Origin: Gambelia wislizenii
Taxonomy: Eukaryota > Chordata > Lepidosauria > Squamata > Crotaphytidae
NCBI GenBank assembly: GCA_030847615.1
Contig: JAUMIR010000003.1
Span: 287,736,265-287,800,264, forward strand
Reading direction: 5' to 3'
DNA length: 64,000 bases
Part shown: positions 20,548 to 33,191 of the stretch, one piece after another
Position numbering within the stretch: position 1 is the stretch's first letter
How the letters are laid out: each line of letters opens with the position of its first letter
Position numbers and translations under genes: made by a program
The notes under the pieces: generated by a model
The model's input: only the letters and a program-made list of their open reading frames with translations
The model's database searches: none
What the model was told of the DNA's origin: nothing

Positions 20548-20684
20548 AAACAGAGGCTGGATGGCCATCTGTTGGGGATGCTTTGATCAAGATTTCCTGC
20601 GTGGCAGGGGGGTTGGACTGGATGGCCCTCGTGGTCTCTTCCAACTCTGCAATTCTATGATTCTATGATTCTATGATTCTTCCC
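20548..20684 (+). mobile_element. CR1 LINE 3' end
   Basis: Reads AGAGGCTGGATGGCCATCTG, then GGTTGGACTGGATGGCCCTC and TCTTCCAACTCTGCAATTC, and ends in repeats of TTCTATGA. These are the classic 3' terminus and octamer-type tail of CR1. The same sequence is inverted at 33192–33330. Confidence 0.8.
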
Positions 20685-21264
20685 TTGAAATACATTAGCG
20701 CTCCTCAACAGGATTCTGAGTATCCATCTAAACTAGAGATTCCAGAATTCTGTAAGGTGGAGCCATGATACTTACAGCTGTATCACGTTGCTAGAACTGT
20801 GTGGTTTAGATAAATTGTATGTCTGGCTCCAACCTGAGGACTGCATTTCAATGCCATAATAGATAAACCATGTTTTCTCATGGGAGGAATGAGTCTAGCC
20901 TCTCCCCAGTGTTTCACATTCTCCTTCTGTTTCTTCTATTAAAATCCAGTGAGACTGGAATCCTTTTGAGAGTGTGCAGCATGCAGTGCAAATGCTAAAC
21001 TTTGGATACTCTTAAATGTGACTTGTTTAGAATATGTAGTAGCACATAACCATCCCTTTATTGTTGGAGCAGTTGTTCAATAAGTTGAAAATACAGGTTG
21101 AGTATCCCTTACCCTGAAATTCAAAATCTGAAATAGTTCAAAATCTTGTGCCCCTTCCCATTTTTATGGATGAAAGACAATATCGCTGGCAGCTGAATCT
21201 TTTTTTTCCCCAAAAACTGATAATGGTGACTCCACAACACCTGAGGCAGCAGGCTAGTTTAGAG
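20685..21264. other. Gene-free stretch
   Basis: No gene seen. CAGGTTGAGTATCCCTTACC at about 21095 resembles the left end of a Tigger-type DNA transposon, but no right end was found. Confidence 0.4.
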
Positions 21265-21885
21265 GACCAAGGAGATTTTCACACCAGGGCTAAAAGCTCC
21301 GGTTCTGTCCCACCTCCTCCTCTCCTGTTCCTGCAATGGAATGGAGGTAAATGTTCGCACACTTACCTCCATTCCACTGCAGGAACGGGTGTCCTCCCTC
21401 CTTGCCCAGCCGGCCGTAAATGCAGCCATAGTAAGGCTGCTTTTACAACCGACCGGGGGAAATCCTGCTCATTCTCACGAGAGAATGAGCAGGAAGGAAA
21501 TTCAAATTACCCCCCCCCAGCTGTCAAATAGAAGAATAAAAATTTTAAAAAATTAAATACAAGTAACCCAAGGAGGGGGGTGGGAAGGGTGGCACTTACC
21601 TGGATGTCCCGATCTTTGTAGGAAGTGCTCACCATGGAGCTCCTCCCCCATCCCTGTCATTCCAGAACAGGGATGGGATCCAGTTCACACACCCGTGTTC
21701 CATTACAGAAACAGAACCAAGTGCTTAATAACAACTTCTCCCCATGAATACTATATCACAGGAAGAAAACAGAATGATGACAATTAGAGAACGGAACAGG
21801 GTCAACGTCGTCTGAAAGGGAAGACCTTTCCCGCCCCTGTTCTGTTCCTGCCACGGGATATATAGCCCGTGTAAAAATTTCCCAA
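21265..21885. repeat. Foldback region with three consecutive hairpins
   Basis: The outer ends show weak inversion (TTTTCACACCAGGGCTAAAA near 21269 against ATAGCCCGTGTAAAAATTT near 21860). Inside are three clear hairpins: 21324–21350 with 21363–21389 (27-bp arms, two mismatches), 21418–21445 (TAAATGCAGCC with GGCTGCTTTTA), and 21463–21476 with 21481–21494 (perfect 14-bp arms, loop ACGA). No protein is supported. It could be a MITE of unknown family. Confidence 0.55.
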
Positions 21886-23781
21886 GTCAGAATGAGTGAT
21901 GCTTGCAGCTCTCTCTTCCAAGAGAAGGGAACAGCTAGGGAGACTAGGACAGCTGGGAGGGATGTGCTGTAGTCCCCATCATTTGTGACATGAGACTTGC
22001 GGCAGGCTTTATATAGGCCCTTTCTCACATGTTACTCACTTCCATCACGTGAGTTTATAGAACTGAGAGCACAAAGAGCAAGCAGCAGCCATGCTTGTAA
22101 CAGACAGAGCCCCACCACCACCACAGCATTTAGGTTGTAATTTGAGGCTATTTTGCTGTGTACAAAATGCTCAAGGCTTGGTCTGTTGTGAGAGTGGCTG
22201 GTACTTTCTCTTCCTACTCTCACTGGATGAAAAGAAATACAAGCAAAGCACTACAAAGCAACAGTGGTTGCCCTGTATTTTTATACTGTTACATAGAATT
22301 CTCAACCTGTTGGAATAAGAAACCTGAGTGTTAGAATAACCCATGTGGTGAATAATAATCCTCAAGGAGCCTGGGTTCCTCTATGAACACAGAGGAACTG
22401 TGCTTTGCTCACCAGAGGTAACTATGCTGTTGCTTTCATAGTCACTTATTCTGGAAATGAGGGGGAGGGTCTGAATCAGGGCCATATGATGTTTTTAAGT
22501 CCTTTTGGCTGCTTGAAGTTTACTTTGCCTCCATAGTTAATTACTGATCACGTTAACAAAGTAAAAAATTAAGTGAGTTCAGAGGATATTTATTATTCTA
22601 GTTATTTGACCGTGGATCATGCAAGGAAGCCAAAGCTTTTGCCTCACAGCTGTAAATAAACCCTATGACAAAGTTATTTTGGTAGCTCTCCCAGGACTGA
22701 GGTTGGGCAGGTTAGTAGAAATTGGAGTGGAAGTATCACCAGCAGGCTTGGTTCTCTATAGGAAGAGCCCTGGAAAGCTTTTTTTGTTTTAATCTCATAG
22801 CTAAAAGAGTTGCCAATATGACCTTTGTCACTGATCATCAGTACCAGTGGGTATTCATAGGATTGGAGCAAATTTGTCAGTTTTGCTTTCTCATACACTC
22901 ATTAAAAAAATCTGTCAAATTTGTGAAGAATTTTAATTTTGGACCATTCTTGACAAAAACAAAACAAACAAAATTCTCAAGCTATTGCACTGGTCAATTT
23001 GAATGGCGTACCTGTTTCAGTCATCTTATACCTGCAAGCTATGCAGCTGGAGTCTGTCAGGGAAAAAATGTGAACATCCTAATTCAGCAGCTCAGACTTT
23101 GTTGAATATACAGTACTGTGATTCAAAGGCAGATTTTTAATTGCTAGACTGAATCTAAGCCCTTTGCCTTGAAGGCCGATCTGTCAGTTTCACTTTCTCC
23201 CACATTCAGAACTGTTTAACCTGAATGTCTTTCTACTGAATTTGTGGCGGGGGGAGGGGGAGAGTAATCATTGTGGAATTACTGTAAAAAAAATAATCAG
23301 TATTCTTATGCATCCCTAAACATAGGTACTCATGTTGGTTTGTATTAGAAAAGGAAGATCGGAATGTCACCTCCTGGTCCTTCAAGGCATATGCAAAAAT
23401 TGGCCTACACTAAACAGTCATTGTGTGTCTGCCTGTACAGTAACATCCTTAGGGAACTAAAGACAATGGGGCTTTTCAATATTAAAATAGTACATGGGCT
23501 ATGAATATGGGTGGTTAATTTGAGGGCTGCTCCAGCTTTTTTCAATAAATGGAAATAGTTTCCATTTGGTCTTAGCAGTTGTCAGTTGGGGGCTTGGAGC
23601 TCCTCAAAGGAAGGGTACAGCATGCTGCTAATTGTTGCCTTTGTTGTTGCTGTCCCTGTGGTGGCTTATTATCATCATCTACCTCTTGCTGTTTACAAAG
23701 AGCTTGAGGCTCAAAGCTGTCAGTGCCTGTGGGTGCAAAACTCAACTTCAAATGCTTTCTTTCCCTTCCCTTCCTCGGCAG
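21886..23781. other. ADAMTS5: Gene-free stretch upstream of ADAMTS5 exon 2
   Basis: No exon-like or recognised repeat sequence besides short AT-rich runs. It ends in the pyrimidine tract CTTTCCCTTCCCTTCCTCGG and the AG acceptor at 23780–23781. Confidence 0.5.
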
Positions 23782-23914
23782 GATTTATGTGGGCATCATT
23801 CATGTGATACTCTGGGAATGGCTGACGTTGGAACCATATGCTCTCCTGAGCGCAGCTGTGCAGTGATTGAAGATGACGGCCTCCATGCGGCTTTTACAGT
23901 GGCTCACGAAATTG
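23782..23914 (+). CDS. ADAMTS5: ADAMTS5 exon 2: metalloprotease domain, first half of the zinc motif
   Basis: Begins with [17 protein letters not shown] after a CAG acceptor and ends in TVAHEIG, donor GTATGC at 23915. The exon encodes the part of the catalytic domain leading into the zinc-binding site: His and Glu of HExxH are at its end, while the second and third histidines come from exon 3. The Cys residues (DLC, HSC, TIC, RSC) fit the conserved catalytic-domain pattern. Starts in phase 0 and ends after the first base of a Gly codon. The preceding exon, which should encode the signal peptide, prodomain and the start of the protease, was not found between 1 and 23781. Confidence 0.95.
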
Positions 23915-24509
23915 GTATGCAGTGCCTTTTTTGTTCCTTTGCCAAATACAACACTTGTAACAGCTGCATTAGTAACCAAAATACTTTACAAGTAATTCCA
24001 GATTTTCCCCTGGTTCAGATATACACTTGGGGATTAAAGCTGTGTACATATGCACTTTGGGGTTAACTAATAGGGGATCAGGAGGCAAGTGGAGGTACAC
24101 AGTCGGTGTTTCCTTTCTGACAGTGTCACTTTTAAGCAACGGCTGAAGTAGAAATTGGAGGGCTGCTACTATCCCTTTCAAGAAAGTACTCATCCCTCTT
24201 TAGCACCTTTGCCAGGTAAAACAGCTTATTTTTCTCTCTGTGCGTGGTGTTTGCATGTGTGCTTAATGGGTTAAGTTGCTGAAAGCTTATTTTGAACTAC
24301 TTCATCCCTCTGAATTGGAAGGCCCATATCCAGTTATGGGGTGATACAGGTTAGCACATCTAGAATAGGGACCAGCATGAGGGAATTGGAAGGCTTGAAG
24401 TTTAACCCATTCCTTCCACCTCCTGGTATGAACTGGGACTGCAGCAGGGAGGATGAAGAGTTAAATCCCACTTACCTTCTACAACAGGGTCCAAATCCCT
24501 ACCAAGTCA

Positions 24510-24690
24510 TGTGTTAGTTGTTGTTGTGTGCCTTCAAGTTGTTTCTGACTTATGGCAGCCCTATCACAGGGTTTTCTGAGGCTGAGAGTGACTTGTGCAA
24601 GGCCACCCAGTGGGTTTCCATGGCTGAGTGGGGATTCAAACCCTGATCTCGAGTCACAGTCCAACACTCAAACGACTATACCATGCTTGT
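24510..24690 (-). mobile_element. tRNA-derived SINE
   Basis: Starts on the plus strand with TTGTTGTTGTGTGCCTTCAA (the reverse of the ACA-rich tail) and ends past GATTCAAACCCTGATCTC, the reversed B-box region. Same family as 8843–9062. A partial internal open frame is not a gene. Confidence 0.75.
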
Positions 24691-26496
24691 ATTTTGTAGT
24701 AAAAGGGAGGGAAAGTTGTTGCTCTACTTGCATCTTTATAAAGTAATGTTTCCTCTGGCCCTGTGTTAGTTTCCACCCCAGTGGACTTTCAGCTGCAGTA
24801 CATCCCATCAAATTCAGCAGGGCTTCCTTCTGTATAGACATGTGCAGGACTGCATTGATTTTTAATTATTTTTAGGAATAATAGAAATGTGAATACAAGA
24901 GTTAACAAAGGACAAATAGACCAAACAAAACTGTGCAACACCTTGCATCACTTTTTGCATTCCCTTTTCTTCACTGAGCATTGTGGGTCCTGAGATCTTG
25001 TGCCATGACTTGGTTCTGATGCTTGTGCTGTGTTTACAAACTTAGACCAACACACAGTGAAGGAGGTAGCTGTGATGGATGAGCCGTCCACCGAGGTGCA
25101 GTCCCTTACACAATACCTGGCTCTAAGTGAAACCTGGGCAGGCTCAAATGGTTTGTTTCATGAATTGGGGAGGATCAATGATACGTTATCTGAGGGATGA
25201 ACAGTGTGTGGACCATCCAAGCAAGTGAATAAGAGGGTGAGTGTGACCTGTCAAGGCCCAGGGGGAGATGTGGACTCTGGCCTTCTAGAAGTTCCCCACC
25301 CTTGTGTTACTGTTATTCCATTTCCAGAGTTTTCCAGTCTAGAATGCCTATTTCTCTTTCAAGAGTTTCTGAGGTCAGTGACTACTAATAAAACACATAG
25401 TTTCAAATTTTGTGAGATTGTTTTGTCATATTCAGTCGAAGGACATTAAACTCAGTACTGCATCTTACCTGCTCATTGTTTGAAAACTAACAATAGTCCC
25501 ATCAACATAGCTACCCCTGCAGCAAAACAACAATACTCCCAAAGCAAACTTTACTTTGGTTTGGCATGAGGTACAAGACAAATCAGTAGCTGGCATTTGC
25601 TGAAAGTTCCTTTTGCCTTGTTATTTCTGTCCAAGAATGTAAAGAAAAAAAATACCCGTTTTCCATTTTTAAATTTAGCATTCACTCTCCTCTGCCCTGC
25701 TAACAGTTTTCATGGAAAACATCTTTAGTGACAGAAAGGGGATCTGCCTTTATGTTAACACGCAAGGCAAACAGAAAACCTGAAATACACTGCCAACTTT
25801 GTTAGTAAGCTGGGACCCCAAGTCCCACCATGCCTGTTATTTTAAGCAAGACCCCACACACGCACACGTTCTTTCCTACAAAATGACCCAAGAGATGCCT
25901 GGTAAAAATTGGGCTAGGTTTTGGAATGTTCCTCTTTTCCTGCTTCCTCAAGCTCAGTGTAAAATAAGGACTGTCATATAAATTTACTTTCAGCTGTTCT
26001 CTGGCTAAACTTTGTATGGATTGTCTTCCTCTTGTGGAGAAAAACTTACATAGTTGTGGGTTCTTTAGTCATTCAAAGAGGCAGCTGCTGTGTTTGAGCA
26101 TGTGCACTGCTGAACTGGAGCTGAGTTTGAGAAATGTAGGAATCTGCCCTCTATCTCTTTCATAATATCTTCAGACATTTCTCAGAAGTTTCAGAGAGAA
26201 CAGTGTTTCTCAGCTCTAGCTGCAAATGCCCAGGACTGAGCTTGTGACCTTCTGTACACAAAGTAGGTGGATGAGGAGAAACCCTCCAGCCCTGGGTTTT
26301 AAATGTCACAGCCAGTCCCAGGAATTCTTGGGAAGTAGACCTGAACAGGAACTGCATCATTTAAAAAAAATGACAACTTTTTTAAAAATTCTGACATGTA
26401 CAGATAGAACTGCAGAGGCTTTTAATCAGTCTGGGGCTGATGAGAACTGCTGTTGTCCTAGGAAACACATCGGAGGTAGCCGTGTTGGCCATACAG

Positions 26497-26622
26497 CAAA
26501 ACAAAATCCAGAGTCCACAAAAAAGTGATACCTTTATTGATATATTTTGGTACTTTTATGTGTTTTGCATTTTGGTTGGCCAATAAAAGTATCACTTTTT
26601 TATTCTGGATTTTGTTTTGTTG
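26497..26622. repeat. Short foldback repeat
   Basis: CAAAACAAAATCCAGAGTCC with AAAAGTGATACCTTTATTG on the left arm is reversed on the right arm (CCAATAAAAGTATCACTTTT then ATTCTGGATTTTGTTTTG). Arms are about 44 bp with a spacer of about 37 bp. The preceding GGTAGCCGTGTTGGCCATAC is common in reptile retroelement tails. Confidence 0.6.
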
Positions 26623-28010
26623 TTGTCCTAACTCACTTTACTGTATTTCAAAGATGAGTACTGGACTTGCAGAAGGTTCTTTTGTTGTGCAGTTCCGGCA
26701 TTAGCCCAACAAATAATGGGGTGCAGTGCTTCTCTAATCAGTGATCAAGGCAAATTCCATTCCATTGCTGAAGATAGCAGGTCAACAAGAAAAAGACCAA
26801 GAAGGAAGTTAAGACATCCTGTGACCAGTAAAGGTACACAGAAAATAGGCTGATCAGTTCAGAACTATGTGAATCATGTCCACACACAAAAAAGTGTTAT
26901 TGGGAAGCATTGGCAAGGGTCAGAGCCAATATTATTAGTCCTCATTGATAGGGATAATGATTACAGCCTCATTCCATGTGGAACAATATGTATTAAACAG
27001 AAATGCCACGTAGTAGTAGTAGTAGTCTTGATATTATACTTTCAGCAGAAGTATAATAAATGAGAGAAAACCAAATGGCAATCCAGCTTTGAAAAAGATA
27101 ACCCTTAATCTGTTTCAGCATGAGAATGAGTTTGGGAGGGCAGAGATCCAGTAGCACCCTTGAGACTTACTGATATATTTCATCATAAACTTTTGTGAAC
27201 TCCACTCCATCAAATATATGAAGTAGAACCTCTTTGGACAGACATACAGTATATATAAATGGGATGTGGGGAGTGTAAAATGTAATGGAAATTCAAAACA
27301 CATTGGTGTGGTGATGGGGTGACAGGGGTCATCTGAATGGTGGGTGTAAAGAGTAATTAGAAGCACAAAGGTAGGAAATGGGGTTTTTGGGGATACAAGC
27401 ATAGCTAAGCAGGTAAACACATGTATAGTGGAGAAAATGATGAATAGTTGGTGCTAGTGATTCAGTAGTTGACGTTGGTTTATTACATGAGAACTAAGGA
27501 GTTTGGATTGAGTTTCTTCTGTACCACAGGCATCTGTTGTGACATTAGAGAACTAAATATGAAATGTGGATATTAAGTTCTCTTGTTATTTGCTTCTAAC
27601 CTTCTGTTTAGGAATATTCAAACTGCCATGTGATTCATGTGATGCCTGCAAGTAAGAGGTGGTTACATTAAGCATTTTTATGTAGCAGATAGTGGCAAAA
27701 TAGAGAATATTTCCATCCAAGTAGGTTCCTTAATTATTTATCTGAATCCACTCTGTGGGCATTTATTTGCTCTCAGACTCACTAAACTACTTGTTTTTCC
27801 AAAATAGAATTGTGCTGTTCAATGTACAGTTGTTGTCCTGGTAAGGATAACCTTTTTGGTTGCTTCCCAGCACAGCTATCTATTTTATATTTGATCTCTG
27901 CCTGATTCAAGTGAAAATAACAATGGCCAGGAGATAATTTATATCTTTTTTTTGGTTTTAATGGTGGCTGGTGATTTCCATGTCAAGGGGCATTGAATTC
28001 ATTCTACATA

Positions 28011-28426
28011 CATTTTCCCCTCCACATTCGTGAATTTAGCATTTCCCAAAAGCAGCAACTGGGCTTTAGAAGCCCTCTGGCTGCTTCGGGGAGGGGGGAG
28101 AAGCAGGCTGGAGGGGTGGGAGAGTTGGGGAAGGGGCCTTCTGAGGCCCCCTTGCCACTTTAGGAGGCCGGGCGGGGGTGGGAGAGGTGGCAAGGGGGCC
28201 TTGGGAAGGAGGGGGAAGAGCTGGGGAGGTGACCACGGGGCCTCCAGAGGGCCTCTGGAGGCCCCGTGATGGCCTGGGGAGGGAGGGAGAGGTGGGGGGA
28301 AGTGACTGTGGGGCCTCCAGAGGCCCCGTGGTCGCTTTGGTGGGGGAGGGCAGTCGTTATTCATGAAATTTTCACATTCACGGTGGTCTGTGGAACCTAA
28401 CCCCCACAAATGTGAAGGGACGACTG
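28011..28426. mobile_element. TA-flanked MITE of the palindrome-core family, copy E2
   Basis: Flanked by TA at 28009–28010 and 28427–28428. The right end, reverse complemented, reads CAGTCGTCCCTTCACATTTG and then GGGGGTTAGGTTCCAC, matching the left end of E1. The left end CATTTTCCCCTCCACATTCG matches the right end of E1. It is therefore inverted relative to E1. The core is GC-rich with nested palindromes such as GGGCCTCCAGAGGGCCTCTG. No transposase. Confidence 0.75.
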
Positions 28427-31400
28427 TACATTGTAATCTAAATTTGAAAGGAACTGTTCAGAATATTGAACCTGTGAAGACACACCCAACTAAAGGTGGT
28501 TGTAGGTTTGGGTGTGCAATGCCAGTACCCTGGTGAGATCAAACTCTTTTACCCAAAAAGGCTCTGATGCTGAATATAAAGTTCAAAAAAGGAGGAAGTT
28601 TATTTTAAAGAACAAAAGTAAAGGGCTTTCTCCTCCCCAGCTCTAAATGCTTGAAATAAAAGAAACTTAGCAGTTTCAGTTTCAGCAGTCTTCAGGATGT
28701 CATCTTTCTGGGTTTGATCTTGGTTTGATCTCCTCACTCAATGAAGCTGGTGCAGGGTCTTTCAGCTCCTGATTCCTTTGACTTTTTTTGTTAGTAACTA
28801 ATTTGGCTAAATGGTGTAAGAAATGCCCTTCCCAGCTGTCTGGGCCTGTTTGCCACCAATAAGACAGCTCCCTGCAAGCTCACAGCAAAGACTGAGCAAA
28901 AACTAAAAAACTTCTAGTTAAACAGAGCTTGCTGGGAAGGGACAAAACAAACCTGGAAAATGCAGGGGAATTCTTCAGCTCCTCCCAGAACTCTAATACA
29001 ATGAAATATTCCTATGCTCAGACATACAAAGGCCTGAACTAAAACAAAGGAAAATGCAGGGGAGATTCAAACAGTCCTGGCTGGACATCCCAGAACCTTA
29101 GATGGTTCCTATAAAGTCTAGAATAAAACCAAGAGTGGATCTCTAACATGGAGGCCAACAGCTGCTACTTTTTTGGATGGCTTTGTCCCTTGTGTTGATT
29201 TCCTCTGCACAATTATTGAGGAAGAACACCCATTGAATGCAGTAGGACTTGCTTCTGAGGGGAAAAAATAGGCAAGATTGTGCTATACATTGCACGTCAA
29301 ATTAATGGATATAAAGTCAGTCAAATATTGGCCTGATTATTATTTCTTTTTTTTTCCCCTTCTTTTTTGAGAGACACCTTGTGAAGATCTAGAATAACTG
29401 TATTTCTGGGAGGCAAGTGCCACCACCATGTTTATTAAAATATTTGGGGGGAGGGCATCTTTGCATTATTATTATTTTTTTTATTTCAGCTGCATTTCCT
29501 TTAGCCCACCAAATTTCAGATACTTTTAGAAATGCCGTCATTTTTTTTTTTTAAAAGAAGACTACTTTATACAGACCTAACTGATCTCTGGAGAGTTAAA
29601 TAATTGATTTTTACACATAAATATGGAAAGATGCAAGCATGCACTTGCAGAAGTAGTGCAGCATCAGAGTTGTTGCTGATGGTGTTCTTGTTTTTTAGAA
29701 AAAGTTGCTAAAATGGATCTTTCCAGAAGTCTAGCAGATTCATTAAATGCCCTGGCTTTTGCATTCTCTCTGCCTCACTTTTTCTCAGACAGTGTACCTT
29801 GCTGTGGTCTGGAGAGAACAATCAGTGGTATAACAGCCAACCATCTGGGCAGTTTCAATGTGTTTGTTAACTGTACCCAACAAAAAGCTGAAAATAACAG
29901 TAGGACAGCTGAACATTTTTATACAAGTTCCTCTTCCCTTGAAGACCTGTAAAGGAAATCTACTAAATTTTTAATTTAGCTCTAATTAAAAAGTTGAAAA
30001 GCTTTAACATCCATGTTCATAGCCTTATTACATCATTTCATTTGGCTCATAGATCCTGACTACCTGCCCCACGATACATGCTTCCTTTCATGATGTAACA
30101 TCAGCCATGCATCCCATGCAAAAAGAAAAAAAATGAATTCTGTGAAAGATCAGTTGGAATAAGTTATGTGTCTAAGGCAAATTTGCAAAAATCTATTTTG
30201 AGCACAAAATGTGCACCATAACGGTCTCCATAGATGCTCAATATTTGTCATATATACTTTGGCTGCTGAGTGAGATCATCCCAAGATGTTACCAGGTGGT
30301 ATGTATTCCATGCTTTTCATTTTCTGGACTTAGTCAGCAGTTATTTTGTCACAGAGATTGACATCAGGATGAGATTTGAATGGAGAAATCTCCTGAACCT
30401 ATCTTATTTACCTCATTGTAGGTTAACCCTCATCCATGCAGATGGGAGATTTTAGCCCTGTAGAATCATGTTTTGTTGCATAATTCAAGCAGAAATAAAT
30501 CTACAAGGCAGGCATTTTGCAACATTGTCACTTGAAGTGTGGCTGGAGAGGATCCATGAGTTGTCTATGAGTTGTCTTGCCATATAAAGGGTGTTTGTTC
30601 AGTTGGTTGGTTGGTTTTGGTTTTTTATCGACAAAAAAAAATGGATGGGACCAAAATTGTCCCAACAATTCTATTGTGTTTGAGTAGTTTATAATTTTTG
30701 TAAACAAGGTGTCTCAACAGCTGCTCAGAACAAATGTTCCACCACATGTGAACTGTGTTTTCTGGCTCTAGGTGTATGGGTATTGTGGAATACCCTTGAT
30801 TCTGCACTCCACAAACATTTTCATACCCAATGACACATTACAAAAAATACCCCAAATGAATGCACTAAATAGAAATGTTGTATCTACCAAAATGAGGATT
30901 AAAAATAATGCTTGTATCCATTTTTGTCATTGCACTGTCACAGGCCTCTGTGCTAGTCAATGCACATTTTTAGAGTAAGGTTAGCATCCAATCCAGTTTT
31001 TGTTGAGCAAGTGGTTCTGCACATCCTCTTTTTCAACCAGTTGCAGTTTCTTGCATAGCTGCTTTGTACCACCACTTGCCGAAAAGTAATCCAGTGCAAC
31101 TGCGATAGTGGGGATTTTCACTCTCCCAGCATTAAATTGACTAAGGCCATGGCTTAAAAAGAATATGTCACAGTAAGGAAAATAAAGGAGGAATTTGCAG
31201 ACTCCAGGCCTATGCCTGATCCTACTCTAGTTTGGATAGAACTGTAGAGGTGAACTTTAATATAGGGAGGGATGAGTTTCATCCAAGTTGCACTTCCTGA
31301 ACCTGGACAGAAACAAGAACATATCTAGACATCAAAGCATGTATTTCCCAAAATTTACACTGCAGTTTGGGGAGGATAAATTGCATGAAAATGCATACAT

Positions 31401-32115
31401 TTTAAAAAGTGCACATAAAATGATACATTTCAGACTGGGTTTACAAAAAAAATATGCAAAATTGCATACATTTGAAATATATATACAAAAACTGTATACA
31501 AAATATGGTTATAGTTTGAACATTTTTCACAAAAATGCATAATGAATTTTTATGTTGACTAAAAAAATCCCCACAACCTCATGCAGTACCTGGCTGAAAT
31601 GAACTCAGTGGTGGAAAAATGTGAACATGAGCAAAACTGACTTTGATATATTCACCATCTGTAGTTGAATACACTTTTTGTTTGAACATTATCTCCCCCT
31701 TCAGGGCATGTAGGTATGCAAGGATTATTTTATTTAGCTGGCAACTTTCACCACCAGCCTAGTAACTTGCTTTCAGCAGCAACTTTCACCACTAGGCAAT
31801 AAGGTTCTAAATATATTTTAAAATGGAAAGGACTGTGTATAAGAATGAATCATGAGGTGGTACAGCATGCCCTCTGTGAGGAGGACATGAACATGAACTG
31901 TTTGGATTGATCAACTTGAGGCATTTTACTTAAATGTTACTCTTTTCATAAAAATATAACAAGTAAAATAAATCACTTTGGCATAGTTTGTAAATTGGGC
32001 ATGAGTGCAGTGAATGCAGGAGCTGAAATGCCGAGTGGGTGATATGTGTCTGAAGGTGAGCAACAGAAATTGTTAACTTACTTCTTTGTACTTTTCTATG
32101 TTGCAGGGTTGGAAC

Positions 32116-32571
32116 ATGAAAAGGCAGCTAAAGCTCAGCAGAGGAGCGGTTTTAAGAAGTTTTGCCTCAACACACACACACACACACCCGCGCTTTCCTG
32201 GCTCTTCCTTCCCTTTGAGAGAGAAAGGAGAGCCAGGGAAGCCTAGGGAGTGAGGGAAAATCTCTCAAACTGCTCCTCTGCTGAGCTTTGGCTGCCTTTT
32301 CATGGAGGGTGAAAGCCCAGCAGACAGCCGGTTTGAGAGATTTTCCCTCACTCCCTGGGCTTCCCTGGATCTTCACAAAGGCAATGAAAAGCCAGGAAAG
32401 AGAGGGGTGAGGCAAAACCTCCTTAAATCAGGGAGGGGGAAAGCCCAGCAGATAGCCAATAGCCGGTTTGCGAGATTTTCCCTCACTCCCTGGGGTGATT
32501 GTTATTCGCAGTTTTTTCACATTCGTGGGGGTCTGGCAGCCGTAACCCCCGCGAATGTGAAGGGACAACTG
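32116..32571. mobile_element. MITE of the palindrome-core family, copy E3 (one end recognised)
   Basis: The right end (GCGAATGTGAAGGGACAACTG before TA at 32572) with the subterminal CATTCGTGGGGGTC..GTAACCCCCGCGAATG hairpin matches E1 and E2. The core is unlike the other two in sequence but is again built of inverted repeats: 32116–32152 with 32267–32303 (37-bp arms, two mismatches), 32193–32242 as a hairpin, and 32241–32270 with 32331–32360 (30-bp arms, one mismatch), with a further direct copy at about 32465. A CA run lies at 32171–32188. The left terminus is not found, so the start given is that of the first inverted arm. Confidence 0.6.
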
Positions 32572-33191
32572 TACTAGCCATTTCTTTGTGTCTGCATTAT
32601 TGGTATACTTTGGCACTTTCTCCTTTTGAGGATATCTGTGCATGCAGCAATAATACTGGTTTATCACGTAATCACTCCTTAGCAGTTTTAAGCACTTAAT
32701 AAGTTAACAACAATTGGAATATAAAAAAAGATGAATTTATTCAGCCCTTTCAGGATTGTGGGTGAAATAAGAATTCTAAACCATGGCTTTGAAACTATCA
32801 ATTGACTATTCTTCTAGATTGAAGGTGGAGTGTAACTTACAAGGATCTGGCCTCAGCTGTATGGTGTTGCCTTACATTTTTGCCACAAGTGTTGATGGCA
32901 GTGGATTTTTGATACAGTAGCCTGAGATCATTAAACATGGGAGGGTTAAATAATTTGTCCCACATTTAAAGATTGCTTTACATGTGTGCACTTAGATTGG
33001 TTCAAAAAGTGTGAGAAAAGCTCCAGGGCTCCTTAATGCTCTGAAGGCATTGTCACCCACTGCTTAACTAATTTTGCATTGGCTAGAATGTATATTTGAT
33101 CTAATTTGTTTTCCATGTTCAACCCATGTTAACAACATTCTCACATGATCCCAAAGGTCAAGGAGAGTCTCAGCCATTGTTAGTAATGTTA

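Noticed and set aside
1..23781. ADAMTS5 exon 1 within the window
   Set aside because: No plus-strand frame with a signal peptide, furin-type site or the N-terminal protease sequence was found.
28470..29150. Possible solo LTR
   Set aside because: Starts and ends could be read as TG..CA, but no target duplication, primer-binding site or matching second copy is visible.
29713..29952. 79-residue frame MDLSRSLADSLNALAF as an exon
   Set aside because: No family resemblance, no good splice context, and length within chance expectation in an intron.
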